Of a DNA stretch of 64,000 bases, positions 33,513-42,601 are shown in pieces. The stretch's first letter is position 1, and each line of letters opens with the position of its first letter. The position numbers were made by a program, and so were the translations under genes. The notes under the pieces are model-generated. The model ran no database searches and was not told the DNA's origin. It worked only from the letters and a program-made list of their open reading frames with translations. The DNA comes from Clostridium ragsdalei P11. GTDB taxonomy: Bacteria; Bacillota; Clostridia; Clostridiales; Clostridiaceae. The stretch spans positions 113,124-177,123 of the forward strand of contig NZ_LROS01000066.1 in the NCBI RefSeq assembly GCF_001675165.1, in the 5' to 3' direction.

Positions 33513-36500
33513 ATGTGGAAAAGTTATGGAAGATTTATAATAAATATCGTATTTTTATTTCTAATTTGTTTCTTAAACTTAATACCAAAATCAGTTCACG
33601 CTGCTTCTGGGCAGGTTTCTAGGATAGGAGAATTTAATAGATATGCAACTGCTGCTAAAAGTGCAACTACAAATTGGACTAGCAGCAAAAATGTAGTATT
33701 GGTGTGTGGTGAAATATATGCAGATGCAGTAAGTGGGGTAACCCTTTCAAAAAAGTTAGATGCTCCTATACTTTTAACTACTTCTAACTTACTTAATTCA
33801 TATACTAAATCTGCATTAGACATCTTAAAACCCCAAAACATATATATTATAGGAGGAGTCTCCTGTGTATCACAAAATATAAGAGATGAACTTAAAAATT
33901 ATGGTTACAATTTAATAGAATTAAGTGGAAAAAATAGATACGAAACCAATGTATCTGTTGCTAATGAATTAGTCAAATTAGGTGTGAATCCTCTAAATGT
34001 AATGCTTGTTTCAGGGAAAGGATTTTCAGATGCCCTATCAGCTGCACCTATAGCAGCAGCCAAAGGACAAATTCTTTTACTTGGAAACAATGATGACGAC
34101 TCAATGCAACCAGTTTTAACCTTTATTAAAAATAACAATTCAAATGTTACAGTTATTGGTACACAAAATGTATTAAATGACAATATGTATAATAAAATAG
34201 GTGCTGTGAAAAGAGTAAATGGTGGAGCTAACAGATTTGGAACCAATTTAAATATGTTAAATGAATACCAGGATATATTAAAAAATGATAAGCTGTTTAT
34301 AGCAAATGCAGGTGGAGAAGATTTTCCAGATCCTCTTATAGCCTCTTCTTTAGCTGGTAAATGGTCATCACCATTAGTGCTTGTAGATGGTGATAATTCC
34401 CCATCTACAGAGGAAGCATTAAACTACATAAAAAATAAAGCAACTAATTTAACAGACTTAAATGCCATAGGTGGCAAAAACGTTATTTCTGATAATATTA
34501 TCTCAAAGATAAATAATGCAATTTCCAATGACATTGTTTCAATAACTACAAATGGACTAAATCAAATTAAAATTACATTCAATACTGAAATCAATAAAGA
34601 AACAGCTGAATTTGTTGGGAATTATCAAATTGACGGAATTGACCTTACCACCAATATATCTTCAGCTTCGCTGCAAGATGACAATAGAACTGTACTAGTT
34701 ACCCTTGCAAACCCGTATTCACAATATAAAAACATAATTTTTACTGTAAAAAGCACTGTGCTAGATAAGGATTTAAATGTCATAACACCTAAAATTGAAA
34801 AGGAAATTATCTTTCTAGACATAACTGCACCTAAAATACAAGCACTAACGTTGTACGGCAGTAATAAACTAATACTCGAATTTTCAGAACCAATAAGAAT
34901 AAAGACAGATAATCTATCTTCTATGAAAATCAATGGTCAAAGTATAGTAGGCCTTGGATTAAATACATCCTTAAGTACTTTTTATGAAAAATCAGGCATA
35001 TGGTCAATGAAAGTAGTACTTTATTTTGATACACCCCTTAAAAAAGGTGTCAATACTTTTAAAATTCCCCGGGGGATCTCAGGTGAACAGTTCGATGACG
35101 CTGCAGGATTTCCTACAGAAGAAACTTCTATAAATTTTAATGTTAATTCATTAAAGGACAATCCTCAAATTGCAGAAGCTAATTATACTACAGATGGAAT
35201 TATTTATATAACTTACAATAGATCCATGGATACTAAAAGCGCACTTAATATAAATAATTATAAAATAAATGGAAATGCCTTAACTTCCTCTTCCATAGAT
35301 TTTTGTCAGGGATCAAATGATAAAGTTGTTAAAATAAAAATTATAAATTCTTTACTTAATATTGGAAGTAATATTATAAGTGTCTCAAACAATATTAAAG
35401 ACGCCTATGGCAATAACATATATGACAATTCCAGTACAAGTTTTGAAGTTGAAGATAATGCTGTAAAACCACAAATTGCACAATTTGAAATACTCGACAG
35501 TCAAACAATAAATATAAAATTCAACCAATATGTAATGAATATATATGCAACCAATAAATCAAATTATAAATTGCTTGATTCTGATGGAAGAGACATAAGC
35601 TATAAAATTGATGAAATAATACCTGCTACCAGAGTTAATAATGACAATACAAATACCTATAATATAAAATTTATAAGAGATAATGCCTTAACATATGTAA
35701 CATACACTTTAGTTATTAAAAATATCATTGATACTAACTTAAAGCCTAATGTGATGGATGATTATACTATAACTTTCAATGGAATAGATAACATAGATCC
35801 CAAAGTTACAGCTATAGTTGAAAAATCAGATAATCCTCAAGAAATAGTTATTTTTTTCAATGAACCCATGGATATAGATTCACTAAAAAATTCTTCAAAT
35901 TATTATTTTTTAGATGGTACAGGTGATACTGAAACATTGCCTTATAATGCAGTGATTACTCCTGGTGAAGATAATACTTATGTTCTAATTAAATTTCCAT
36001 CTAATTATATATTAAGCTATGGGACTTCAGAAAATAATGTACTCAAAGTAGGTGTAGAATATGTTAAGGATAAATCTCTAAATACTTTATCAGGAATAGC
36101 CTATGTTGATAACATAAGTAGAGATTATAGTACAGGGCCATCTCTTGTTTCAAATACTGTAAAATTTTTTTACAATGGTGATGACCTGAAAGTACAGTTT
36201 ATTCTAACTTCTAATCTGGACAATTTAAACTTAAATGACTTTAAAGTTGCAGGGATGACTCCTGATGGTGGTACTGTATACGGAAGTAAAGTAATTCTTA
36301 CTTTTTCTAGTGGAATTCAAGATAATGTAAAAATAAACACGGTGAAGTCAGCTGGAGCTAATGCACTACTTACAATTGAAAATCCGATTTCTAAAGATAT
36401 AGCAGGACGTACACTAAAAGAAGGATTGGATAAGGTATACAGTATGCTGCTTCCTCCAAGAACTAATTTCAGTTTGTGGTTTGCAAGCAGCACCACGGGA

Positions 36501-36812
36501 AATAACTCTGTAACAATAGCATTTGATGAAGATATAGACGATAGTATTTATGGATTGTACTGTGATGATTTTATATTTACAAATGAACGCACTGGTGGAA
36601 AACTGAATCCTATCTCTGTATCAGTTAATAGTAAAAATGTAACTTATAAATTTGAAGACGGCTCTATAAAGTCTGGAGATAAAATTGACATTCATGCTGC
36701 ATTGTCCCCTACAGATATTAACATAAGAAGTAAAAAAGATGTCAGTGGAGAAAATTCCGTTTACATTCCGTCAAAATATGATTTGCGAATAAGGACAATA
36801 ATTTCTAAATAA
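33513..36812 (+). CDS. Cell-wall-binding-repeat-2 surface protein with SbsA-type Ig-like domains
   Basis: Secreted surface protein of 1099 residues. Residues 1-30 are a signal peptide (IVFLFLICFLNLIPKSVHA). Three cell wall binding repeat 2 units follow (about 33-320), each beginning RIGEFNRYATA, ELSGKNRYETN or VNGGANRFGTN and ending in IIGGVSCVS-like segments; in clostridia these anchor S-layer-type proteins to wall polymer. The rest consists of repeated Ig-like domains with the SbsA pattern, for example IKITFNTEINKETAEFVGNY. The likely start is ATG 33513 after AAGGAG, not the upstream TTG at 33483. A leader hairpin precedes it. No sortase motif or catalytic site was seen. Confidence 0.88.
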   Translation: MWKSYGRFIINIVFLFLICFLNLIPKSVHAASGQVSRIGEFNRYATAAKSATTNWTSSKNVVLVCGEIYADAVSGVTLSKKLDAPILLTTSNLLNSYTKSALDILKPQNIYIIGGVSCVSQNIRDELKNYGYNLIELSGKNRYETNVSVANELVKLGVNPLNVMLVSGKGFSDALSAAPIAAAKGQILLLGNNDDDSMQPVLTFIKNNNSNVTVIGTQNVLNDNMYNKIGAVKRVNGGANRFGTNLNMLNEYQDILKNDKLFIANAGGEDFPDPLIASSLAGKWSSPLVLVDGDNSPSTEEALNYIKNKATNLTDLNAIGGKNVISDNIISKINNAISNDIVSITTNGLNQIKITFNTEINKETAEFVGNYQIDGIDLTTNISSASLQDDNRTVLVTLANPYSQYKNIIFTVKSTVLDKDLNVITPKIEKEIIFLDITAPKIQALTLYGSNKLILEFSEPIRIKTDNLSSMKINGQSIVGLGLNTSLSTFYEKSGIWSMKVVLYFDTPLKKGVNTFKIPRGISGEQFDDAAGFPTEETSINFNVNSLKDNPQIAEANYTTDGIIYITYNRSMDTKSALNINNYKINGNALTSSSIDFCQGSNDKVVKIKIINSLLNIGSNIISVSNNIKDAYGNNIYDNSSTSFEVEDNAVKPQIAQFEILDSQTINIKFNQYVMNIYATNKSNYKLLDSDGRDISYKIDEIIPATRVNNDNTNTYNIKFIRDNALTYVTYTLVIKNIIDTNLKPNVMDDYTITFNGIDNIDPKVTAIVEKSDNPQEIVIFFNEPMDIDSLKNSSNYYFLDGTGDTETLPYNAVITPGEDNTYVLIKFPSNYILSYGTSENNVLKVGVEYVKDKSLNTLSGIAYVDNISRDYSTGPSLVSNTVKFFYNGDDLKVQFILTSNLDNLNLNDFKVAGMTPDGGTVYGSKVILTFSSGIQDNVKINTVKSAGANALLTIENPISKDIAGRTLKEGLDKVYSMLLPPRTNFSLWFASSTTGNNSVTIAFDEDIDDSIYGLYCDDFIFTNERTGGKLNPISVSVNSKNVTYKFEDGSIKSGDKIDIHAALSPTDINIRSKKDVSGENSVYIPSKYDLRIRTIISK

Positions 36813-36886
36813 AATAATTATATTTTATTAACAAATTTCAATTTTACACATAGTATATAATATAAATATTTTCACGGAGGCATTAC

Positions 36887-37189
36887 ATGAATATCAATTC
36901 TACTAGCGACAGCAGTAGTAAAGAAAATCCTGAAGACTTCGATATTTCCCAAAATATATGTCCATATTACTCAATGTCTTATTATGATGAACCAATAGAT
37001 GATGAATACGAGGACGAAGATCCTGATGAATACGACTTCGATCCTGACGACGACGGATACAGACACGGGAGACCTAAAAGAAGACGTAGAAGGCGCAGAC
37101 GTAGAAGAAGACGTAGAATGATGCATAGACCTTTCATGCCATTCGTATTCCCTGTAATCATGTATGGTGATTATGACGATTGGTATTAA
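36887..37189 (+). CDS. Small protein with acidic block and 13-arginine run
   Basis: Protein of 100 residues with no family I recognise. Residues 34-56 are almost all Asp, Glu, Tyr and Pro. Residue K64 is followed by 13 consecutive arginines (65-77), then a hydrophobic tail, FMPFVFPVIMYGDYDDWY. A good CGGAGG site precedes ATG 36887, and the arginines use mixed codons (AGA, CGT, AGG, CGC), so the run is selected rather than a simple trinucleotide slippage product. Such charge-segregated sequence could bind nucleic acid, polyphosphate or spore-coat partners. The neighbourhood is rich in spore and surface genes. Confidence 0.7.
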   Translation: MNINSTSDSSSKENPEDFDISQNICPYYSMSYYDEPIDDEYEDEDPDEYDFDPDDDGYRHGRPKRRRRRRRRRRRRRMMHRPFMPFVFPVIMYGDYDDWY

Positions 37190-37269
37190 TATTAAAAGGT
37201 AAGCTTAGATAGGTACTAGCAAATTGCCAGTACCTATTATAATGCATTTTATAATGCATTTTTTAGGCT

Positions 37270-37452
37270 TGTTTTGCTAATGCAAAACAGCTGCAAATTT
37301 ATATAAGTCAGCAATATTTCGCTTTAGCGAAATGAGTCATTAAAAATTTAATTAAAGATTTTTCGTAGTGCAGCGGAGAAAAATCCTCCTTCACTGTCCT
37401 CTGTCCTCTCAAAAATATTGCTTTCCAATATTTTCAAACTGTGAAAGTTGAG
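37270..37452. repeat. Family A repeat, copy A3 (left part lost)
   Basis: Contains GTTTTGCtaatGCAAAAC, the TTTCGCTTTAGCGAAA hairpin, the AATTAAAGATTTTTCGTAGTG block and the right terminus ACTGTGAAAGTTGAG. The left terminal repeat is absent. Just upstream, ATAATGCATTTT occurs twice in tandem (about 37239-37262). This fills the 303-base gap 37190-37492. Confidence 0.7.
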
Positions 37453-37492
37453 TTAATAATTAATACCATTTTTATATAAATAAGGCTTGTCT

Positions 37493-38056
37493 CTAATAAG
37501 TAAAAGAAACACCCATGCCAAGATTTTCGGCTTTTTCTAAAGCATTAGTATTAGCAATATCACCCTTATCTGCGACTCCCGGAACAGTAATTATTCCTAG
37601 ATTGTTCCACTTCAGATAATCAATAATACCTTTGTAAGTTTCAATTGCTCCATTAAACATACCATCTTCGTTACCTTCTCCACAAATCATAAGTACACTT
37701 TCCTTTATTTTAAGTGGACGTTTGCAATTAGGTGATACATAAGCATATAGTCTATCTATTGGTGCTTTTATTTGTGATGACATACCAGACCAATATAAAG
37801 GTGTTACAAATACAATCACATCTGCACTTTCAAGTAGTGGTTCTAATTCACTAAAGTCATCCTGAAATGAACAGGCGCTGCCCTTACTCCAGCAGGTATT
37901 ACAAGCCTTACAACCATTAATATTTTTCATTGCTGTTTCAAATTTTGTTACAATATGCCCTTTGGCCCTAGCACCTTTAATAAATGCATCTGCCATCATT
38001 TCACTGTTACCATTTTTTCTTGGGCTTCCTGTAAGTACTAAAATATTTTTAACCAT
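37493..38056 (-). CDS. NAD(P)H-dependent FMN reductase / flavodoxin-like (iron-sulfur flavoprotein type)
   Basis: Flavoprotein of 187 residues. The FMN phosphate loop is LTGSPRKNGNSEMMADAF (about 6-23) and the second flavin-binding region is VFVTPLYWSGMSSQIKAPIDRL. CKACNTCWSKGSACSF contains the compact cysteine cluster typical of the NADPH-dependent FMN reductases common in clostridia, which may carry an iron-sulfur centre. The true start is ATG 38056 after AAGGAGTG. Likely a general reductase of flavin, quinone or nitro compounds; substrate unknown. Confidence 0.87.
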   Translation of the reverse strand: MVKNILVLTGSPRKNGNSEMMADAFIKGARAKGHIVTKFETAMKNINGCKACNTCWSKGSACSFQDDFSELEPLLESADVIVFVTPLYWSGMSSQIKAPIDRLYAYVSPNCKRPLKIKESVLMICGEGNEDGMFNGAIETYKGIIDYLKWNNLGIITVPGVADKGDIANTNALEKAENLGMGVSFTY

Positions 38057-38147
38057 TTTTATCACTCCTTGTAAACATTAACAACTGGTTTTATCTTCTT
38101 CTTTATCCAATTATATAGTCAGATTAAATGGTTGTAAAGCATTAAAA

Positions 38148-39371
38148 TTACTGCAGGTTACCATATATAATGTCTCCAATATATTTATAACCCTTGTCAC
38201 TAGGATGTGCTGTATTTGTTCCACTTCCGCCTGAATAATCGTTTTTAGCCATTCCAAACAAACCTTCCTTTTGTGCAGTAATATAATCCTTATAATAAGC
38301 TTTATAAATGTCTATAACACCTGTATTATAAGCATCTGCTATTTCGTATAAAGACATAACATAAGCAGACCAATTTGTTGTCCATGTCTCAGCAGGCATT
38401 TGATTTGACACCAAGCATACATCACTACCTCTTTCGTTCCAATAGCTTACTAAGTTTATCATGCTTTCCTTGTAAGCTTGAACAGAAATACCTCGTCCTG
38501 CTTCATTAATTCCAAAAGACAGTAATACTAAATCCGGCTTTGGTAATACATTCCAAATTTTCTTTGTGGTATCTGTAGTAAAATAACTTGCCGTTTTACT
38601 AGAAATTGCTATCTTGTCTACCTCAATTCCTGTAGTGCTTGATGAGGCAATTGCACCTTCTATAAAAATATTGGATGTTTTATTTGGAGTTATTACTAAT
38701 GTATGTCTTGTATTAGTTAAGCCTGAATAAGAAACTTTGTGTGAAAAGCTTTCTGTTTCTCCTAAACAATCTATAGAGCCTACTTTTTTCCCATCTATGG
38801 CTGCAACAGCTGTGCCTCCATCCTTTGCTTTAGAATACAGCAAATCCAAACTTGTTCCAGTAAAAACTAAAGTTGCCGGTGAAATACTTTTATTAGAAAT
38901 TCCAAAGCATCCACCAAAACCACCAACATTAGAAGTAAATTCTTTAGAGGCCCCAAAAACACTCCAACCTGTTCCTAGTTTCCATCTAGGTTTAGTACCA
39001 GAAGGAAGGGCACCTTCATAAATACTAATAAAGCCTTCTCCTGCATTTCCAAATTGATTTTGCAGTGATGATTTCATTACACCAACCCAAGATTTATTTA
39101 TCTCATCGCTGGAATATTCTCCTCTTGTATTGGACTCACCTATACAATATATTCTTACCTTTTGGGTACTTGTATTTTTCAATTTATTTTTATATTTTAA
39201 CAAACCTGCATTTATATTATATCCATACTTTTCATAAGGTGATTCTTTATGAATTACTTTTTTAGGGGTTGGTTTAATTTTCTTTATTACATTAATTTTT
39301 GCCGAACTTACAAAAAGCATGGCAAAATATGCAAATACAGCAGAAACAATGATTAATATCTTTTGACGCAT
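38148..39371 (-). CDS. Secreted SGNH-type esterase with N-terminal jelly-roll region
   Basis: Exported or membrane-anchored hydrolase of 407 residues. The N-terminus (KILIIVSAVFAYFAMLFVSSA) is a signal or anchor. The block I serine is in YCIGESNTRGEY, and the C-terminal Asp/His pair is in GTNTAHPSDKGYKYIGDII; a GINEAGRG segment gives the oxyanion asparagine. About 200 residues in between (KEFTSNVGGFGG to FTTDTT) are beta-rich, as in carbohydrate esterase families that deacetylate polysaccharide. A role on wall or exopolysaccharide acetyl groups is inferred. Confidence 0.75.
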   Translation of the reverse strand: MRQKILIIVSAVFAYFAMLFVSSAKINVIKKIKPTPKKVIHKESPYEKYGYNINAGLLKYKNKLKNTSTQKVRIYCIGESNTRGEYSSDEINKSWVGVMKSSLQNQFGNAGEGFISIYEGALPSGTKPRWKLGTGWSVFGASKEFTSNVGGFGGCFGISNKSISPATLVFTGTSLDLLYSKAKDGGTAVAAIDGKKVGSIDCLGETESFSHKVSYSGLTNTRHTLVITPNKTSNIFIEGAIASSSTTGIEVDKIAISSKTASYFTTDTTKKIWNVLPKPDLVLLSFGINEAGRGISVQAYKESMINLVSYWNERGSDVCLVSNQMPAETWTTNWSAYVMSLYEIADAYNTGVIDIYKAYYKDYITAQKEGLFGMAKNDYSGGSGTNTAHPSDKGYKYIGDIIYGNLQ

Positions 39372-39520
39372 ATTAATACTCCTTTACCTATTTTTAATGT
39401 TTCTCTTTAATATATGTAGAAATCATACACCAAATACATTGTAAAATACGTAATTGTGAATATATTTATACTTTTGTAAAATAATAAATCTATGATATCA
39501 CAAAAGTAGGTGAAATAATT

Positions 39521-39982
39521 ATGATAGTCATATATCATGACGTGGGAGGTGCCCACTCTACTGCCGTAGCAGCCAATATACATATTGGGAACCTGCCAAT
39601 GGATAGAATACCAAGTAAAAAAGAATTACTTGATTTACCGACCTTTGATAAAATGGAAAAAAAGGATCTTGGACGACTAATTTATATTGGAAAAGATGAA
39701 TTTAACGCAGACGTATACACTTTAGCTAGAAAATATGCTCCAGACATAGTAATACCTGCTATTATGGATATGTACTCTATTTTTAACAAAAATACTAATG
39801 AACTTATTATTGTAGACACCAAACCAACTGTCAATTTACTTATGAATATAGGAGGATATACTTCAAGAAAGCTTCATTGGGTAAGTTTTGGAAGACCAAT
39901 AGTAACAAAAGGTACACAACAAGCTTATATGAATATAGTCAACATGGTTACAGGTGTTAAAAATAATTTGAAAAATAGGTAA
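39521..39982 (+). CDS. DUF3189-family protein
   Basis: Protein of 153 residues with the DUF3189 signature MIVIYHDVGGAHSTAVAANIH and GRLIYIGKDEFNADVYTLAR. Found in sporulating Firmicutes; function not established. Start supported by AGTAGGTGA before ATG 39521. A terminator hairpin follows. Confidence 0.8.
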   Translation: MIVIYHDVGGAHSTAVAANIHIGNLPMDRIPSKKELLDLPTFDKMEKKDLGRLIYIGKDEFNADVYTLARKYAPDIVIPAIMDMYSIFNKNTNELIIVDTKPTVNLLMNIGGYTSRKLHWVSFGRPIVTKGTQQAYMNIVNMVTGVKNNLKNR

Positions 39983-39991
39983 TATGTCAAA

Positions 39992-40040
39992 AGAGGGATA
40001 TTTCATATGTAAACTTTTCACACAAATAAAAGATCCCTCT
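39992..40040. terminator. Terminator between DUF3189 and sodC genes
   Basis: AGAGGGAT (39992-39999) pairs with ATCCCTCT (40033-40040) with an inner AAAcTTTT region, between convergent genes. Confidence 0.55.
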
Positions 40041-40064
40041 ACCCTTCTAGCAGCATTCTTTTAA

Positions 40065-40604
40065 TTACATCATTGCCTTAATAACACCACAGGCTAGCAT
40101 TTTACCAGATGCTCCAGCAGGCTGAGTTCTATAATCATCTGGACTTTCATGTATGATTACCGATTTTCCAATAATCTGAGCAACATTAAACTTATTTGTA
40201 AAGAAGGTCATTCTACAATAACCATTATTTGAAAAAAGAACTGGAAAATCTCCTGCATGATTGCCATGAGGCTGATTGGTTGGATTCCAATGTCCTCCTG
40301 CAGCTTTAAATGGTTCTTCAGGATTACCAACAGCACATGTACCGTTTTGGTGGATATGAAATCCATGAGGTCCAATCGGTGGATTTCCATTCATAGCAGG
40401 TCTATAAGGAGGTAATCCATTTACTTCTACAGAAACCTCAGTTCCTCCACGTACCTGAGTAAAAGTTACAGTACCTCTTATATTAGGAGCTAAAGGTCCT
40501 CCAGTTATATGAGCTATAGCTTTTGTGGCATGCATATTCATATCACCCCTATATCCACAATAATTGTGATTTATAAAGGGACATTCATATTCGTCAAAAT
40601 GCAT
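40065..40604 (-). CDS. sodC: Cu/Zn superoxide dismutase-like protein
   Basis: Protein of 179 residues of the SodC family. Copper ligands H83 and H85 are in GFHIHQNG, the bridging H105 in GGHWNP, H113, H116 and D119 in PHGNHAGDFP for zinc, and H152 in VIIHESPDD. C90 and C172 can form the conserved disulfide. The usual active-site arginine before LACGVI is replaced (GKMLACGVI, M169), which may lower activity. There is no signal peptide; a CxxxxxxxxxxxxC-bearing N-terminal extension precedes the domain. True start ATG 40604 after GGAGG. The neighbouring coat-like gene suggests a spore-associated enzyme, as seen for SodC-like proteins of spore formers; that is inference. Confidence 0.88.
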   Translation of the reverse strand: MHFDEYECPFINHNYCGYRGDMNMHATKAIAHITGGPLAPNIRGTVTFTQVRGGTEVSVEVNGLPPYRPAMNGNPPIGPHGFHIHQNGTCAVGNPEEPFKAAGGHWNPTNQPHGNHAGDFPVLFSNNGYCRMTFFTNKFNVAQIIGKSVIIHESPDDYRTQPAGASGKMLACGVIKAMM

Positions 40605-40663
40605 AATATCCTCCAAATTAAATACTTCAATTTATGTTATGTAAAACTTTAAAAATAGTTACA

Positions 40664-40699
40664 AAAAGATCAGCGCATTAAATAACACGCTGATCTTTT
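40664..40699 (-). terminator. Terminator after the CotF-like gene
   Basis: AAAAGATCAGCG and CGCTGATCTTTT form 12-bp arms immediately after the stop codon. Confidence 0.85.
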
Positions 40700-40703
40700 A
40701 AAA

Positions 40704-41267
40704 CTAAACTAATGAAGGCTGACGAACTTCCTTATATATAGATGACATTGTATTTATTGTACTTTCAGGTGCCGGCTCTAATGGATAATACCCTTTTTTA
40801 ACCATGTACTGCCAAACTTCATAAGCATGATTGCAGCTCATAGTAAACGCATCCTTTAAAAATTCTCTTAGACCAGGATTGCTAGCTTCCATAGCAGACC
40901 ACGCATATTCCCTTCCTGCCCTTTTTAGAGTTAACAGATATGCAGTTGCTATTTCTCTATCGTTCATCTGTTGAATATCTGTTCTCGGTGTAATTGATGG
41001 GAAATTATTAGTTGGTGACTTAGTATAATCCTGTAAAGTTTTAACCAAAGATGGTACATTTAATTTTTGTGTAGGACCTGTAGTTTTACTTAAATATTCA
41101 ACCTTTATATTATAATCCTGGATATGTGCCGGAAAGTGTGCTTGAATCATAGATTTTAATTCCTGGTCCTGAACTGTATTTATAAACATAGCCATATTTG
41201 TTATAGAATTTACACAACTTATAGTTAATTCGTGTAGATCATGTACTTCATGAGCAGCTAATTGCAT
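40704..41267 (-). CDS. CotF-like spore coat protein
   Basis: Protein of 187 residues, helical, with the coat-protein F four-helix pattern: HEVHDLHELTISCVNSITNM, DREIATAYLLTLKRAGREYA and EVWQYMVKKGYYPLEP. CotF-family proteins are abundant in the spore coat and resemble ferritin-like helical bundles without the metal site. ATG 41267 follows a GAAGG-like site. The sodC-like gene lies directly downstream on the same strand, separated by a terminator. Confidence 0.85.
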   Translation of the reverse strand: MQLAAHEVHDLHELTISCVNSITNMAMFINTVQDQELKSMIQAHFPAHIQDYNIKVEYLSKTTGPTQKLNVPSLVKTLQDYTKSPTNNFPSITPRTDIQQMNDREIATAYLLTLKRAGREYAWSAMEASNPGLREFLKDAFTMSCNHAYEVWQYMVKKGYYPLEPAPESTINTMSSIYKEVRQPSLV

Positions 41268-41381
41268 AATATTACCTTCTATTCAAATTTTGGTTATTTT
41301 AAAATCATTACTGCAGTAAATAATTTTCCACTAGGACATCTATTTTATACTATATCATTTTTAGTTTTCTATACTAAGCTT

Positions 41382-41420
41382 TTATTTTACGTATATAAAT
41401 TTCTTATATACGTAAAATAA
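41382..41420. promoter_or_regulatory. Perfect 17-bp-arm inverted repeat
   Basis: TTATTTTACGTATATAA (41382-41398) and its exact reverse complement (41404-41420) flank the five-base loop ATTTC. It stands alone in the divergent region between the CotF-like gene and the membrane-protein gene, 50 bases before the latter's start. A T-run at 41430-41436 follows on the plus strand, so it could be an attenuator or an operator. Confidence 0.5.
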
Positions 41421-41469
41421 TAATTATAATTTTTTTATAATTACAAATACTAGGGGGAGTAATATTCAA

Positions 41470-42060
41470 ATGAATATGAAAAATAATAAGCTGTCAACTA
41501 TACTAGTTGTTTTTTTGGAAATACTACTAGTGGTTACATCTATTATTAGCGTTGTATCAGGTCAATGGAAAAACTTTCTTTTGTGTCTACTAACTATTAT
41601 ATGTCTTACACTTCCTTTTATAATTACATACATTGCTAATAAAAAGGAAATAGTATTACCTTCTAATTTTCAATTAGTAACATTAATATTTATATTTCTT
41701 GCACAGTATCTAGGACAAATAAAGAAATTGTATTTTAGATTTTGGTGGTGGGACTTATTTCTTCATATTATATTTGGCAGCTATACAGTTATAATTGGAT
41801 TGTATTATACACAAGGAATTATTAGAAAAGATGAAAAAATTACAAAACAACGATTTACCCTTTTTACTGTAATATTTGCGTTTAGCTTTTCAATCACTTT
41901 AGGCACCCTATGGGAAATGTTTGAATTTATAGGAGATTATTTATTCGAAACTAGTATGGTTAAAGGTGGACTCGAAGACACTGCAACAGATCTTATTGTA
42001 AAAGTACTAGCAGCCCTTATTACTTCAATAATATATTATTTTCGTAATTTAAAAAAATAA
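41470..42060 (+). CDS. DUF2238/YjdF-like integral membrane protein
   Basis: Membrane protein of 196 residues with about five hydrophobic helices. The conserved WWWDLFLHIIFGSYTVIIG (about 97-115) and GTLWEMFEFIGDYLF with DTATDLIVKV (about 143-180) match the DUF2238 group. Function unknown. AGGGGGAG precedes ATG 41470. Confidence 0.75.
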   Translation: MNMKNNKLSTILVVFLEILLVVTSIISVVSGQWKNFLLCLLTIICLTLPFIITYIANKKEIVLPSNFQLVTLIFIFLAQYLGQIKKLYFRFWWWDLFLHIIFGSYTVIIGLYYTQGIIRKDEKITKQRFTLFTVIFAFSFSITLGTLWEMFEFIGDYLFETSMVKGGLEDTATDLIVKVLAALITSIIYYFRNLKK

Positions 42061-42283
42061 AAATCTTATTAATATATTAAGTGAATCTGTGATAATTTTC
42101 CGTAATAATATATATACCATAATACATTTGGAATATATGTATTTTCCTCTTCTGGAAAATAGTCAGTAATATTCTATAGTATATATTAATGCTACAAGGA
42201 CAAAATATTAGAGTAGCATAATTCAATATGAATTAAACCTAAAATGTTTATATAAGTCCATTAGACTAAAGGAGGATATTATT

Positions 42284-42526
42284 ATGAATAAAAATGATAA
42301 AAATCTTCAAGAAGCAAAAAAATTGAATAAACAATCCAAACATGGCAATATGTCAAGTGCTGCTAGCACTACCGGTTATAATAGTCCAGATGTTCAAGAA
42401 GCTAGACAATTAAACTCCCAAGTTTCAGGCAAAAGTTCATCTTCTTTTTCAAATGTTTTAAATAGCAACAATTTAGATGAAACTAAGAAATTAAATCAAC
42501 AATCTAGACAGAAAAAGAGTAAGTAA
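42284..42526 (+). CDS. Small repeat protein resembling gamma-type SASP
   Basis: Protein of 80 residues, rich in Asn, Gln, Ser and Lys, without hydrophobic core. Three related segments occur: NLQEAKKLNKQS (7-18), DVQEARQLNSQV (36-47) and NLDETKKLNQQS (63-74). These resemble the repeated VQQVRKQNQQS units of gamma-type spore proteins (SspE) of bacilli. AAAGGAGG precedes ATG 42284 and a strong terminator follows. It is adjacent to an sspH-like gene. Gamma-type SASP is not usually reported in clostridia, so this is a tentative assignment. Confidence 0.55.
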   Translation: MNKNDKNLQEAKKLNKQSKHGNMSSAASTTGYNSPDVQEARQLNSQVSGKSSSSFSNVLNSNNLDETKKLNQQSRQKKSK

Positions 42527-42528
42527 CT

Positions 42529-42571
42529 AAAAAATGAAGGAGAAATCTTAGGATTTCTCCTTCATTTTTTT
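42529..42571. terminator. Strong terminator after the small repeat protein
   Basis: AAAAATGAAGGAGAAATC and GATTTCTCCTTCATTTTTTT form a perfect 18-bp stem with a TTAG-type loop. Confidence 0.9.
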
Positions 42572-42601
42572 ATGCTTTACCTAGCACATTCTAGAATAAA
42601 C

